Shown: piece by piece, positions 10,220 to 18,052 of the stretch
How positions within the stretch are numbered: position 1 is the first letter of the stretch
How the letters are laid out: each line of letters opens with the position of its first letter
From: Actinomadura viridilutea
Lineage (GTDB): Bacteria; Actinomycetota; Actinomycetes; Streptosporangiales; Streptosporangiaceae
Direction: 5' to 3'
Length of the DNA stretch: 64,000 nt
Assembly (NCBI GenBank): GCA_003001795.1
Contig: PVNI01000009.1
Location: forward strand, 1-64,000
Position numbers and translations under genes: made by a program
Notes under the pieces: generated by a model
The model's database searches: none
What the model was told of the DNA's origin: nothing
What the model saw: the letters and a program-made list of their open reading frames with translations, nothing else

Positions 10220-11464
10220 ATGACGCGATCGACCGAGGCGCCGGCCGCCGGAGGAAGCGAGCCACTCACCGGGCCGCCCACAGGGGTGGGGGACGGTCGC
10301 GCCTTGCTGGGCTGGCTGAGCAAGATGCGCGCGACCCGGTCAGTGTGGCGGGACGAGAGCACTGGCTCAGTCCACGTCTTCGGCTACCAGGACCTGCTGC
10401 ACGTCCTGTCCAATCACACGATCTTCGGTTCGGACTTCGGGGACCTGACCCCGAGCCCGCCGCCGGACGTCCCCAACTTCATGGAGGGCGTCCTGACGAT
10501 GACCGATCCGCCGCGCCACGGCAAGCTGCGCAAGCTGGTGAGCCAGGCGTTCACCCCGCGCTCGGTCGCCCAGCTGGAGCCGCGCATCCGGCAGCTGACC
10601 AAGGAGCTGTTCGACAACGTGGCCGACCAGTCGGAGTTCGACCTGGTCACCGCGGTGACCTACCCGCTGCCGGTGATCGTCATCGCGGAGATGCTCGGCA
10701 TTCCGTCCTCCGACCACGCGCTCTTTCGGGACTGGGGCGAGGCGCTGCTGTCCAACAACTACGAGCTGCCCGCCGGCACCGTCCCCGACGCGCCGGCGAT
10801 CACCGATTCCACGGCGGAAAAGCTCCGCCAGATGCACGCGTATCTGATGGAGCACATCCGCGACCGGCGCCTCAGGCACCGCGAGGACCTCATCGGACGG
10901 CTGGTGGCCGCCGAGGTCGACGGCGACCGGCTGACCGACACCGAGGTGGTCAGCTTCCTCAACTTCCTGCTGCTCGCCGGGCACCTCACCACCACCCTGC
11001 TCATGGGGAACACGCTGTTGTGCTTCGAGGAGGCTCCGGAGGCCATGGCCGAGGTCCGCGCGGACCGCACCCTCGTGGAGGGCACGATCGAAGAGGTGCT
11101 GCGGTACCGGCCCCCGGTGGTCTTCGGCTACCGGCTCACCAAGTCCGCCACCTCCCTCGGCGGCGTCGACATCCCGCCCAAGACGCCGGTCGTCATGTGG
11201 CTGCTGTCCGGCAACCACGACGAGCGGCAGTTCGACCACGCGGACCGGTTCGACATCCACCGCTCGCCCAACCCGCACCTCACCTTCGGGCACGGCATCC
11301 ACTTCTGCCTCGGCGCCCCGCTCGCCCGGCTCGAATCGCGGATCGTGCTCAACGAGCTGCTCGACCGCTACGCGGAGGTGGCGTGCGGCGAACCCGTCTT
11401 CTACGAGCACAGCCCGGAGATCTACGGCGCCAAGAGCCTGCCTTTGACCGTCCGCCGTGCCTGA
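10220..11464 (+). CDS. Cytochrome P450 (first of tandem pair)
   Basis: 414-aa bacterial class I P450. The heme-binding loop is FGHGIHFCLGAPLARLE (axial Cys), the ExxR motif is in EEVLRYRPPV, and the I-helix reads LLLAGHLTTTLLMGN. In that helix the usual acidic residue before the Thr (AGxE/D-T) is Leu. ATG 10220 is chosen over the in-frame 10010 start because GAGGA lies upstream and the 70-residue extension is low-complexity. It is followed 52 nt later by a close paralogue sharing VPNFMEG, TDPPRHGKLRKLVSQAFTPR and PVIVIAEMLGIP. It is likely to hydroxylate or couple a residue of the peptide product. Confidence 0.92.
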   Translation: MTRSTEAPAAGGSEPLTGPPTGVGDGRALLGWLSKMRATRSVWRDESTGSVHVFGYQDLLHVLSNHTIFGSDFGDLTPSPPPDVPNFMEGVLTMTDPPRHGKLRKLVSQAFTPRSVAQLEPRIRQLTKELFDNVADQSEFDLVTAVTYPLPVIVIAEMLGIPSSDHALFRDWGEALLSNNYELPAGTVPDAPAITDSTAEKLRQMHAYLMEHIRDRRLRHREDLIGRLVAAEVDGDRLTDTEVVSFLNFLLLAGHLTTTLLMGNTLLCFEEAPEAMAEVRADRTLVEGTIEEVLRYRPPVVFGYRLTKSATSLGGVDIPPKTPVVMWLLSGNHDERQFDHADRFDIHRSPNPHLTFGHGIHFCLGAPLARLESRIVLNELLDRYAEVACGEPVFYEHSPEIYGAKSLPLTVRRA

Positions 11465-11516
11465 CGGGCGCGCGCGGCCGTCCTCCCCACCCGACCAGCG
11501 ACAGGAGCATGCCTCC

Positions 11517-12746
11517 ATGACCGACGCCGCCGTCTCGCAGACCGCGACCGCCCCAGACGGGCCTCCTCCGGCCGTCGGGGACGGCCGGGCCACGCTCGCC
11601 TGGCTGACGGCCAAACGCGATGCCGCGCCCCTGTGGCACGACGAGACCACCGGCTCGTTCCACGTGTTCGGGCACCCCGAGATGATCGAGATCCTGTCGG
11701 ATCCGGCCACGTTCTCGTCGGACTTCTCCGCCATGGCGCCGCCGCCCGACCCGGACGTCCCCAACTTCATGGAGGCGTCGCTCACCGTCACCGATCCGCC
11801 CCGGCACGGCCAGCTGCGCAAGCTCGTCAGCCAGGCGTTCACGCCGCGAATGGTGGACCGTCTGCGCACGCGCATCAGCGAAGTGACCGGCGAGCTGCTC
11901 GACGCCGTCGGCGACCGCGACCGGTTCGACCTGGTCGGCGACGTGGCCTACCCGCTCCCGGTCATCGTGATCGCGGAGATGCTGGGCATCCCGGCCGCCG
12001 ACCGCGACCTGTTCCGGCACTGGGCCGAGCTGCTGCTGTCCAACAGCGAGAACACCCAGGTCGGCACGTTGGGCGAGGCGGGCTACACCGGGGACCGTGC
12101 GGAACAGCTCCGCCGCATGAGCGACTACCTGCTCGAACACGCCCGGGAACGGCGCAAGCAACCCCGCGACGACCTCATCGGGCGGCTGGTGGCCGCCGAA
12201 GTCGACGGCGAACGGCTCACCGACCAGCAGATCATCAATTTCTCCGCCTTCCTCCTGCTGGCCGGGCACCTCACCACCACACTCCTGCTGGGCAACGCGA
12301 TGCTCGCGTTCGGCGAGCACCCGGACCAGGTGACCGCCGTCCGCGACGACCCGGGCCTCATCCCGGCCGCGATTGAGGAAGTGCTCCGCTACCGCCCGCC
12401 GGTGGTCTTCCTCTACCGGCTGACCAAGCAGCCGGCGACCATCGGCGGCGTTGAGATCCCGGCGGGGCGGATCGTGGTCTGCTGGATCATGTCCGCGAAC
12501 CGTGACGAGCGCGTCTTCACGGCGGCGGAGCGGTTCGACGTCGGACGCCAGCCCAATCCCCACCTGACGTTCTCCCACGGCATCCACTTCTGCCTGGGTG
12601 CTCCCCTGGCCCGGGCGGAGTCGGCCATCGCGCTGCGAGCCCTGCTGGACCGCTTCGCCGACATCCGTTGCGGAACGCCGGTCTATCACCAGAAGCCGGA
12701 CATTTTCGGTGTGCGCGAGCTTCCCCTGGACGTGCGGCGCGCCTGA
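11517..12746 (+). CDS. Cytochrome P450 (second of tandem pair)
   Basis: 409-aa P450, ATG 11517 with CAGGAG upstream. Heme loop FSHGIHFCLGAPLARAE, ExxR in EEVLRYRPPV, I-helix LLLAGHLTTTLLLGN with the same Leu in place of the conserved acid. It is very similar to the preceding gene along its whole length, so the pair arose by tandem duplication. Both should dock with carrier-bound or released peptide and need ferredoxin partners; none is encoded here. The substrate is unknown. Confidence 0.92.
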   Translation: MTDAAVSQTATAPDGPPPAVGDGRATLAWLTAKRDAAPLWHDETTGSFHVFGHPEMIEILSDPATFSSDFSAMAPPPDPDVPNFMEASLTVTDPPRHGQLRKLVSQAFTPRMVDRLRTRISEVTGELLDAVGDRDRFDLVGDVAYPLPVIVIAEMLGIPAADRDLFRHWAELLLSNSENTQVGTLGEAGYTGDRAEQLRRMSDYLLEHARERRKQPRDDLIGRLVAAEVDGERLTDQQIINFSAFLLLAGHLTTTLLLGNAMLAFGEHPDQVTAVRDDPGLIPAAIEEVLRYRPPVVFLYRLTKQPATIGGVEIPAGRIVVCWIMSANRDERVFTAAERFDVGRQPNPHLTFSHGIHFCLGAPLARAESAIALRALLDRFADIRCGTPVYHQKPDIFGVRELPLDVRRA

Positions 12747-12781
12747 CGTCCGATCCGGTCCCGAACGGAAAGCCGAACACA

Positions 12782-14011
12782 ATGCCCAACGACAGCACCC
12801 AGGAGAGCGGACTGCCGACCTTCCCCTTCCCCCGCACCGATCCCTTCGGGCCGCCTCCGGAGTACGCGAGGCTGCGCGCTGAGGAGCCCATCTCCAAGGT
12901 GACCCTCTTCAACGGCGCGAAGGCCTGGCTGATCACACGATACGAGGACGCGTGCCGACTTCTCGCCGATCCTCGCATCAGCTCGGTGCAAAGCGCCGAG
13001 GGCTATCCGGTGATCACGCCGAACGAGGTGGCGCTGCTCGGCATCACCACGTTCGTCTCCATGGACCCGCCCGAGCACACCGCGCACCGCCGCCTGCTGA
13101 TCCCGGAGTTCACCGTCAAGCGGGTCCGCGAGCTGCGGCCGGCCATCCAGCAGACCGTCGACGACCTGATCGACCGGATGATCGCCCAGGGGCCGCCGGT
13201 CGATCTGGTGCCGGCGCTGTCGTTGGCCCTGCCGGCGCTGGTCATCTGCCAGATCCTCGGCGTCCCGTACGCGGACCGGGAGTTCTTCCACACCCGCACC
13301 CACCTGATGGTGCGCGGCAGCACCGCGGAGGAGACCGGCGCCGCCGCGGCGGAGCTGATGGAGTACGTCCGCACCCTGGTCGCCGACAAGCGGAAGAACC
13401 CGACCGACGACCTGCTTGGCCGGCTTCTCAAAAATGCCGCAAAGCCCGGCGCGTCCGACGGCGACACGCCGCGGCTCAGCGAGGACGACGTAGTCAACAT
13501 CGCGATGCTGCTGCTCGGCGCTGGTTACGAGACCACCGCGAACATGTTGACCTTGGGCGTGCTCACCCTGCTGCGGCGGCCTGACGACCGTGCCGCCCTG
13601 TGCGCCGAGCCGGAGCTGTTCCCCAGCGCCGTGCAGGAGCTGCTGCGCTGGCTGTCGATCGCCGACACCGCCACCCGCCGGGTGGTCAAGGCCGACATCG
13701 AGCTGGACGGGCACGTGCTGCGGGCCGGCGAGGGCGTCATCGTGGCCAACGCCGCCGCGAACCGCGACGACCGGATGTTCCCCGATGCCGACCGTCTGGA
13801 CATCCGGCGCGACGCGCGGCAGCACCTGGCCTTCGGGTACGGCCCGCACCAGTGCCTGGGGCAGCACCTCGGCGCCGCGGAACTGGAGATCGCGTTGAGC
13901 ACGCTGTTCCGTCGGCTGCCGTCGCTTCGGCTCGCGGTGCCGCTCGAGGAGCTGCACACGCAGGACGCGATCGCCCTGTGCGCGGTGACCGAGCTGCCGG
14001 TCGCCTGGTGA
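12782..14011 (+). CDS. Cytochrome P450 (third, divergent)
   Basis: 409-aa P450, ATG 12782, 35 nt after the second P450. Heme loop FGYGPHQCLGQHLGAAE, ExxR as ELLRWLS, and a canonical I-helix MLLLGAGYETTANML with the acid-Thr pair intact. It belongs to a different subfamily (CYP105/CYP107-like in style) from the tandem pair and probably performs a separate oxidation. The gene converges with the PLP-enzyme gene, whose stop lies 12 nt away. Confidence 0.92.
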   Translation: MPNDSTQESGLPTFPFPRTDPFGPPPEYARLRAEEPISKVTLFNGAKAWLITRYEDACRLLADPRISSVQSAEGYPVITPNEVALLGITTFVSMDPPEHTAHRRLLIPEFTVKRVRELRPAIQQTVDDLIDRMIAQGPPVDLVPALSLALPALVICQILGVPYADREFFHTRTHLMVRGSTAEETGAAAAELMEYVRTLVADKRKNPTDDLLGRLLKNAAKPGASDGDTPRLSEDDVVNIAMLLLGAGYETTANMLTLGVLTLLRRPDDRAALCAEPELFPSAVQELLRWLSIADTATRRVVKADIELDGHVLRAGEGVIVANAAANRDDRMFPDADRLDIRRDARQHLAFGYGPHQCLGQHLGAAELEIALSTLFRRLPSLRLAVPLEELHTQDAIALCAVTELPVAW

Positions 14012-14023
14012 GGGGGAGCTCGG

Positions 14024-15088
14024 TCAGCGGGCGAGTTCGCCGGTCGCGATGAACTCGCGCAGCCGCTCCAAGTTGGGGGCGAGGTCGAAGTTCTTCTTCT
14101 GCAGCCATGCGTCGCTGTAGTAGGTGTCGCGGTACAGGTCGCCGTCGTCGCAGATGAGTGTGGCGACGGCGCCGCGGCGGCCCTCGCGGCGCATCTTCGC
14201 GACCATCAAGAAGGCTCCCCACAGGTTCGTGCCGGTCGACCCACCGCCGTGCAGGCCCGTCGTCTCGTAGAGAAAGCGCATGGCCGCCAGGCTCGCCGCG
14301 TCAGGGACCGGGACGACCAGGTCGACCACGGCGATGTCGAAGCTCGGCTCAATCCGGGGCCGGCCGATGCCCTCGATGCGGGACGGCATTCCCGTGGTGT
14401 ACTCGCCGGACTCCATCACCCAGCCCGGGAAGTAGGCCGAGTTCTCAGGGTCCACCACGGCGAGCCGGGTGTCCAGCCCGTGCCGCCGGATGTACCGGCC
14501 GATCATGGTCGCGGTGGTGCCGCTGCCCGCCCCCATGACGACCCAGGCCGGTGCCGGGGCTCCCTCCAGTGCGAGCCGTTCGAACAACACTCGGCCGATG
14601 TCGTCGTCGCCGCCGGAGGCGGCCACGGCGCGCGCCCCGTTGGCGAGGTAGTCCATGTAGTGGCCGCCGTACTCGCCGGCCAGCTTCTCAGCCTCGTCGT
14701 AGATGGCCAGCGGCGGGTGCACCAGGCGGACGGCGCCGCCGTGGCGTTCGATCCGCTCGATCTTCTCCGGGCTGGATTTGCGCGGCATGACCGCCACGAA
14801 CGGCAGGTCGAGAAGCCGGGCGAAGTATGCCTGCGACACCGCGGCATTGCCGCCGGTCGCCTCGATCACCAGAGTGTTGCGGCCGATGCGGCCGCAGCGG
14901 ATCGCGTGCCGAAACAGCGCCCTGGCCATGCGGTGCTTCAAGCTGCCCGTGGGGTTGGCCGACTCGTCCAGCAGGTACAGCCTGATGCCCCAGCTCCCGG
15001 GTAGCGGGAACTCGTGCACCCGTACCGGGTCGCTCTTGCGCTCGGCGGCCTCCTCGTCCAAGAGGCGCAGTCTCTTCGTCGTGTTCAC
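14024..15088 (-). CDS. Cysteine-synthase-family PLP enzyme (Cds1-like)
   Basis: 354-aa fold-type II PLP enzyme. The Schiff-base Lys is in NPTGSLKHRMARALF, the substrate/phosphate loop is EATGGNAAVSQAY, and a Gly-rich PLP phosphate loop is MGAGSGTTATMIG. The overall pattern (SLKHR, AYFARLLDLPFVAVMP) resembles actinobacterial Cds1-type cysteine desulfhydrases rather than CysK. I chose GTG 15088 because GAGG overlaps the upstream stop at the right distance. It lies 13 nt after the exporter gene, in the regulator-exporter operon. In this setting it more likely makes a beta-substituted alanine (such as 2,3-diaminopropionate or another beta-replacement product) for the NRPS than degrades cysteine; that role is inferred. 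Confidence 0.82.
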   Translation of the reverse strand: MNTTKRLRLLDEEAAERKSDPVRVHEFPLPGSWGIRLYLLDESANPTGSLKHRMARALFRHAIRCGRIGRNTLVIEATGGNAAVSQAYFARLLDLPFVAVMPRKSSPEKIERIERHGGAVRLVHPPLAIYDEAEKLAGEYGGHYMDYLANGARAVAASGGDDDIGRVLFERLALEGAPAPAWVVMGAGSGTTATMIGRYIRRHGLDTRLAVVDPENSAYFPGWVMESGEYTTGMPSRIEGIGRPRIEPSFDIAVVDLVVPVPDAASLAAMRFLYETTGLHGGGSTGTNLWGAFLMVAKMRREGRRGAVATLICDDGDLYRDTYYSDAWLQKKNFDLAPNLERLREFIATGELAR

Positions 15089-15101
15089 GCGGTGTCCAGC
15101 C

Positions 15102-16658
15102 TCACGTCTGCAAGTCGGACTGTTCGGCCGCCATCGACGGCTGGGCCTGCGGTGTCGGCGGCTGCTGCGCCAGCGGCTTGGTGCGCCAGAGCAGGAAGCT
15201 CGCGATGAGCCCACCGGCCAGGACCACCGCGGCGCCCAGAATCTGGCTGTTGGAGAGCCCGTCGCCGAACGCGTCGCGGACCCGGTCGACGAGGGCCAGG
15301 TCGCCCGGGGGAAGCTGGCTCAGTACATCCGGCAGCGAGAGCGAGCCTTCCCCCTCGACGCGGATCGGCAGCCGGTCCCGGAACAGGGCGGCCAGGATGC
15401 TGCCGAGCGCGGCCACACCCAGGGCGTTGCCCAGTTCCTGCACAGTGCTATTGACGCCGGCTCCCATCCCAGCGCGTTCCAGCGGGATGGCGCTCATCAG
15501 CGCATTGCCGGCCACCGGTCCCGCGACGCCGATGCCGAGCCCCAGCAGCACCAGCCCGGCGAGGATGCCCGCGTAGCCGCCGCTCCCCAGGAAGCTGATC
15601 AGCGCGAGTCCCGCGGCCGCCACGGTCATGGCGCCGAGCAGGGCGGCCGGGGCTCCAAGCCGCTTGCCGAGCGGGGCGCTGAGCATGCTGCTGCCGATCA
15701 GCAGGCTCAGCGCCAGCGGCATCATCCGCAGCCCGGCCTCTAGCGGGCTGTAGTTCAGCAGCATCTGGAAGTGCTGCGTGAGCAGGAACATCGAGCCCGC
15801 CATGCCGAACCCGGCGAGCAACCCGCCGGACACCGCGGCGCTGAACCGCGCGTTCCTGAACAGCGTGAGATCGAACATCGGCTCGGGGAAGCGGCGCTCC
15901 CACAGCACGAACACGACGAGCATCACCAGTCCCAGCGCCGCCCAGGTGAGCACCCGCGAGGACGTCCAGCCCTTCTCCGGCACCGCGATGATCGCCCAGA
16001 CGATCGACACGCCGGTCGCGATGGACAGCACCGCGCCCGGCAGGTCCAGCCGCCCGGTGCCTCGAACCCGCGACTCGGGCACCAGCACGATTACCGCGAT
16101 CACGCTGATCAGGGCGAGCGGCACGTTGACCAAGAACACCGCGCCCCACCAGAACCGGTCGATGAGGAAGCCGCCGAGCACCGGGCCCCCGGCGATACCG
16201 ACCGATGACACCGCCATCCAGATGCCGATCGCCTTGGGGCGCTCCTGCTCGTTGAAGGTGTGCATGAGCACCGACAGCGTGCCCGGCATCAGGCAGGCGG
16301 CTCCCACGCCCATGACCGCCCGCGCGGCGATGAGCTGCCCGGGGCTGTCGGCGAAGGAGGCGGCCAGCGACGCGCCGCCGAAGACGATCAGTCCGATCAG
16401 CAGCACGCGCTTGCGTCCGTAGCGATCCGAGGCACCGCCCGCGACCAGGAGCAGCCCCGCCAGCACCAGTAGATAGGAGTTCAGCACCCACTGCACGTCG
16501 GCGATGTCAGCGCCCAGGTCGGAGATCAGCGAGGGCACCGCGACGTTCAGCACCGTGTTGTCGATGACCACCATCGACAGCGAGAGGCAAAGCACGGCGA
16601 GGACGAGCCAACGCCACCGGTCGGTGGCCGCAGCATGCTGTTCCATGGGATCTCGCAT
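15102..16658 (-). CDS. DHA2-family MFS drug exporter (14 TM)
   Basis: 518-aa MFS permease of the 14-helix EmrB/QacA type. Visible are the first helix WLVLAVLCLSLSMVVIDNTV, motif A-like ASDRYGRKRVLLIG, and motif C-like GIAGGPVLGGFLID. ATG 16658 follows the regulator's TAG directly; an internal ATG 12 nt downstream is the alternative. It is expected to export the peptide made by the adjacent cluster and give self-resistance. The direct abutment to an HTH gene with an operator upstream suggests repression relieved by the product. Confidence 0.93.
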   Translation of the reverse strand: MRDPMEQHAAATDRWRWLVLAVLCLSLSMVVIDNTVLNVAVPSLISDLGADIADVQWVLNSYLLVLAGLLLVAGGASDRYGRKRVLLIGLIVFGGASLAASFADSPGQLIAARAVMGVGAACLMPGTLSVLMHTFNEQERPKAIGIWMAVSSVGIAGGPVLGGFLIDRFWWGAVFLVNVPLALISVIAVIVLVPESRVRGTGRLDLPGAVLSIATGVSIVWAIIAVPEKGWTSSRVLTWAALGLVMLVVFVLWERRFPEPMFDLTLFRNARFSAAVSGGLLAGFGMAGSMFLLTQHFQMLLNYSPLEAGLRMMPLALSLLIGSSMLSAPLGKRLGAPAALLGAMTVAAAGLALISFLGSGGYAGILAGLVLLGLGIGVAGPVAGNALMSAIPLERAGMGAGVNSTVQELGNALGVAALGSILAALFRDRLPIRVEGEGSLSLPDVLSQLPPGDLALVDRVRDAFGDGLSNSQILGAAVVLAGGLIASFLLWRTKPLAQQPPTPQAQPSMAAEQSDLQT

Positions 16659-17162
16659 CTAGGTCGTGTTGAGTCGTTCGCGCACCGATGCCACCGACAC
16701 GCCCCCGTCCGTGTGGCGCGCCAGCTTGCCCCGGTTGAGGAGGTCCTGCACCGCTTGACGGGTGATGCCGAGCATCGCTCCCGCGACACTGCGGGAGACC
16801 GATTCGGCGTAGGGATGCCCGAGTCGGCTTGCGACCACCCGTCCGAGGGGCGTGCTCCACCACGACAGCGGCACGTCGAAGTCGTCCGCGTACAAGGCGG
16901 CGAGCAGCTGACGCAGGCGGGTGACGGCCAGGTCCTCATCGGGGCCGAGCAGCTGCGCCGCCCACATCTGCACGTCCGCCGCCAACTGTCGGCGCAGCAT
17001 GGGGACGGACGCGGCCGGGTCGCCCTCGTCGAGAAGAAGGCCCAAGGGCGTGAGCAACCGCCGCTCGATCTCTTGCTCCAGCTGCGCCACGAGAGCGGTA
17101 TGGGCCGCAGTGGAGACCTTGCTCGGTGACCGGCGTGTCTGCGCCTTGATGTCGTTCATCAC
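16659..17162 (-). CDS. HTH transcriptional regulator of exporter operon
   Basis: 167-aa protein with a C-terminal helix-turn-helix/DNA-binding segment (VAGAMLGITRQAVQDLLNRG, then KLARHTDGGVSVASVRERL), similar to excisionase/MerR-style winged helices. The N-terminal two thirds are helical and unrecognised. It is the first gene of the exporter operon. A perfect 9-bp inverted repeat (17191-17199 / 17211-17219) lies just upstream of its start and overlaps a TTGACA-like -35 on the minus strand, so autoregulation is likely. Confidence 0.72.
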   Translation of the reverse strand: MMNDIKAQTRRSPSKVSTAAHTALVAQLEQEIERRLLTPLGLLLDEGDPAASVPMLRRQLAADVQMWAAQLLGPDEDLAVTRLRQLLAALYADDFDVPLSWWSTPLGRVVASRLGHPYAESVSRSVAGAMLGITRQAVQDLLNRGKLARHTDGGVSVASVRERLNTT

Positions 17163-17190
17163 CGCTCTCCCGGAGTTCGGATCGAGTCTC

Positions 17191-17219
17191 AGCTACTTGC
17201 CCTCAACTGTCAAGTAGCT
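17191..17219 (-). promoter_or_regulatory. Inverted-repeat operator and -35 for regulator-exporter operon
   Basis: Arms AGCTACTTG (17191-17199) and CAAGTAGCT (17211-17219) are exact reverse complements with an 11-nt spacer. They sit 29-57 nt upstream of the regulator start. The minus-strand hexamer TTGACA (17213-17208) lies inside the element, so a bound dimer would cover the -35. Confidence 0.65.
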
Positions 17220-17453
17220 CATCGGCGGGCCGCATCCGCGCCGGTGTCGTCCAAGTTCACCCAGCTCATGGCGCAGAGCGGCGCAAGTAAGGGCGATGCC
17301 GCGTAAGAGCTGACACCATGGGTGATTGAGTACAGAAGGCGTTGGAGGCGGCACTCTTCACTCCTGCCGATTGCGTGATGGGCCGCCCGCAGCCCTGGGA
17401 CGCCGCCGCGCGTCTCCGTGGCGTCGCCTGACGCTGACCGGGACCTACGTTGA

Positions 17454-17730
17454 TCACTTGTGCGCCTCCCGCACGCCCGGCCTACGAGACGGCACGGTGC
17501 GTAGTGAGGCCGTGGGCCGTCGCCCGCTGGGTGCGGTCAGCTCGGTGGGGTGAGCCCCTCGTGGCCGCCCGCGTGTCTGTCCGGCGGCCGGTTCGTCCCG
17601 ACCGACTCCCGTTCTTGTGGCGGCGGTGTGCTGGTGAGCGCGCGCGATCGTTGAGTCCACGCTGACGGTCCAGTCGATGCGGCAGAGCGAGTCGTCATGG
17701 GCGCGAACGCACCAAAACCGTCGGCGGCCG
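17454..17730 (-). pseudogene. IS5-family transposase relic
   Basis: One reading frame on the minus strand contains DWTVSVDSTIARAHQHT, the conserved DDE region of IS5-group transposases (first catalytic Asp in VDST, then RAHQH). The expected continuation is broken: a neighbouring frame carries RPPDRHAGGHEGLTPPS, which looks like a decayed form of the downstream HA-GRSRGGLTT segment. No ends are visible. The remaining 17163-17916 sequence carries no gene that I recognise. Confidence 0.55.
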
Positions 17731-17913
17731 CGCGGGAACGGTTGCGGACGGAGGGGGCCGGTTCTGCTCTGTGGGCTGTCCGTGGTTGCGCGGTCGTGGG
17801 CGCTCCGGCTTGTGGAGTGCAAGCATGATCGCGTCCGGGGGGTGGGGTGGACGGCGTCATGCGGCGGCTGCGGTGGGTGGGCCCGGGTGGGTCGGGCCGT
17901 GCGCAGGCCGGGA

Positions 17914-17989
17914 TGGTACCCCCTACCGGATTCGAACCGGCGCTACCGCCTTGAAAGGGCGGCGTCCTAGGCCGCTAGACGAAGGGGGC
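17914..17989 (-). tRNA. tRNA-Glu (anticodon TTC), CCA encoded
   Basis: Minus-strand cloverleaf: acceptor GCCCCCT/AGGGGGT with a G1-U72 wobble, D-arm GTCTAGCGGCCTAGGAC, anticodon arm CCGCC-CTTTCAA-GGCGG giving anticodon TTC, and T-arm GCCGGTTCGAATCCGGT. The 73-nt body is 17917-17989, and the CCA end is encoded at 17914-17916. It stands at the right border of the peptide cluster. Confidence 0.95.
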
Positions 17990-18052
17990 CCCTGTGGCGG
18001 TGCCACTGGACTCGTCCAGCATAGGGGAGAACCCGGCGGGGCGCATAAGCGG

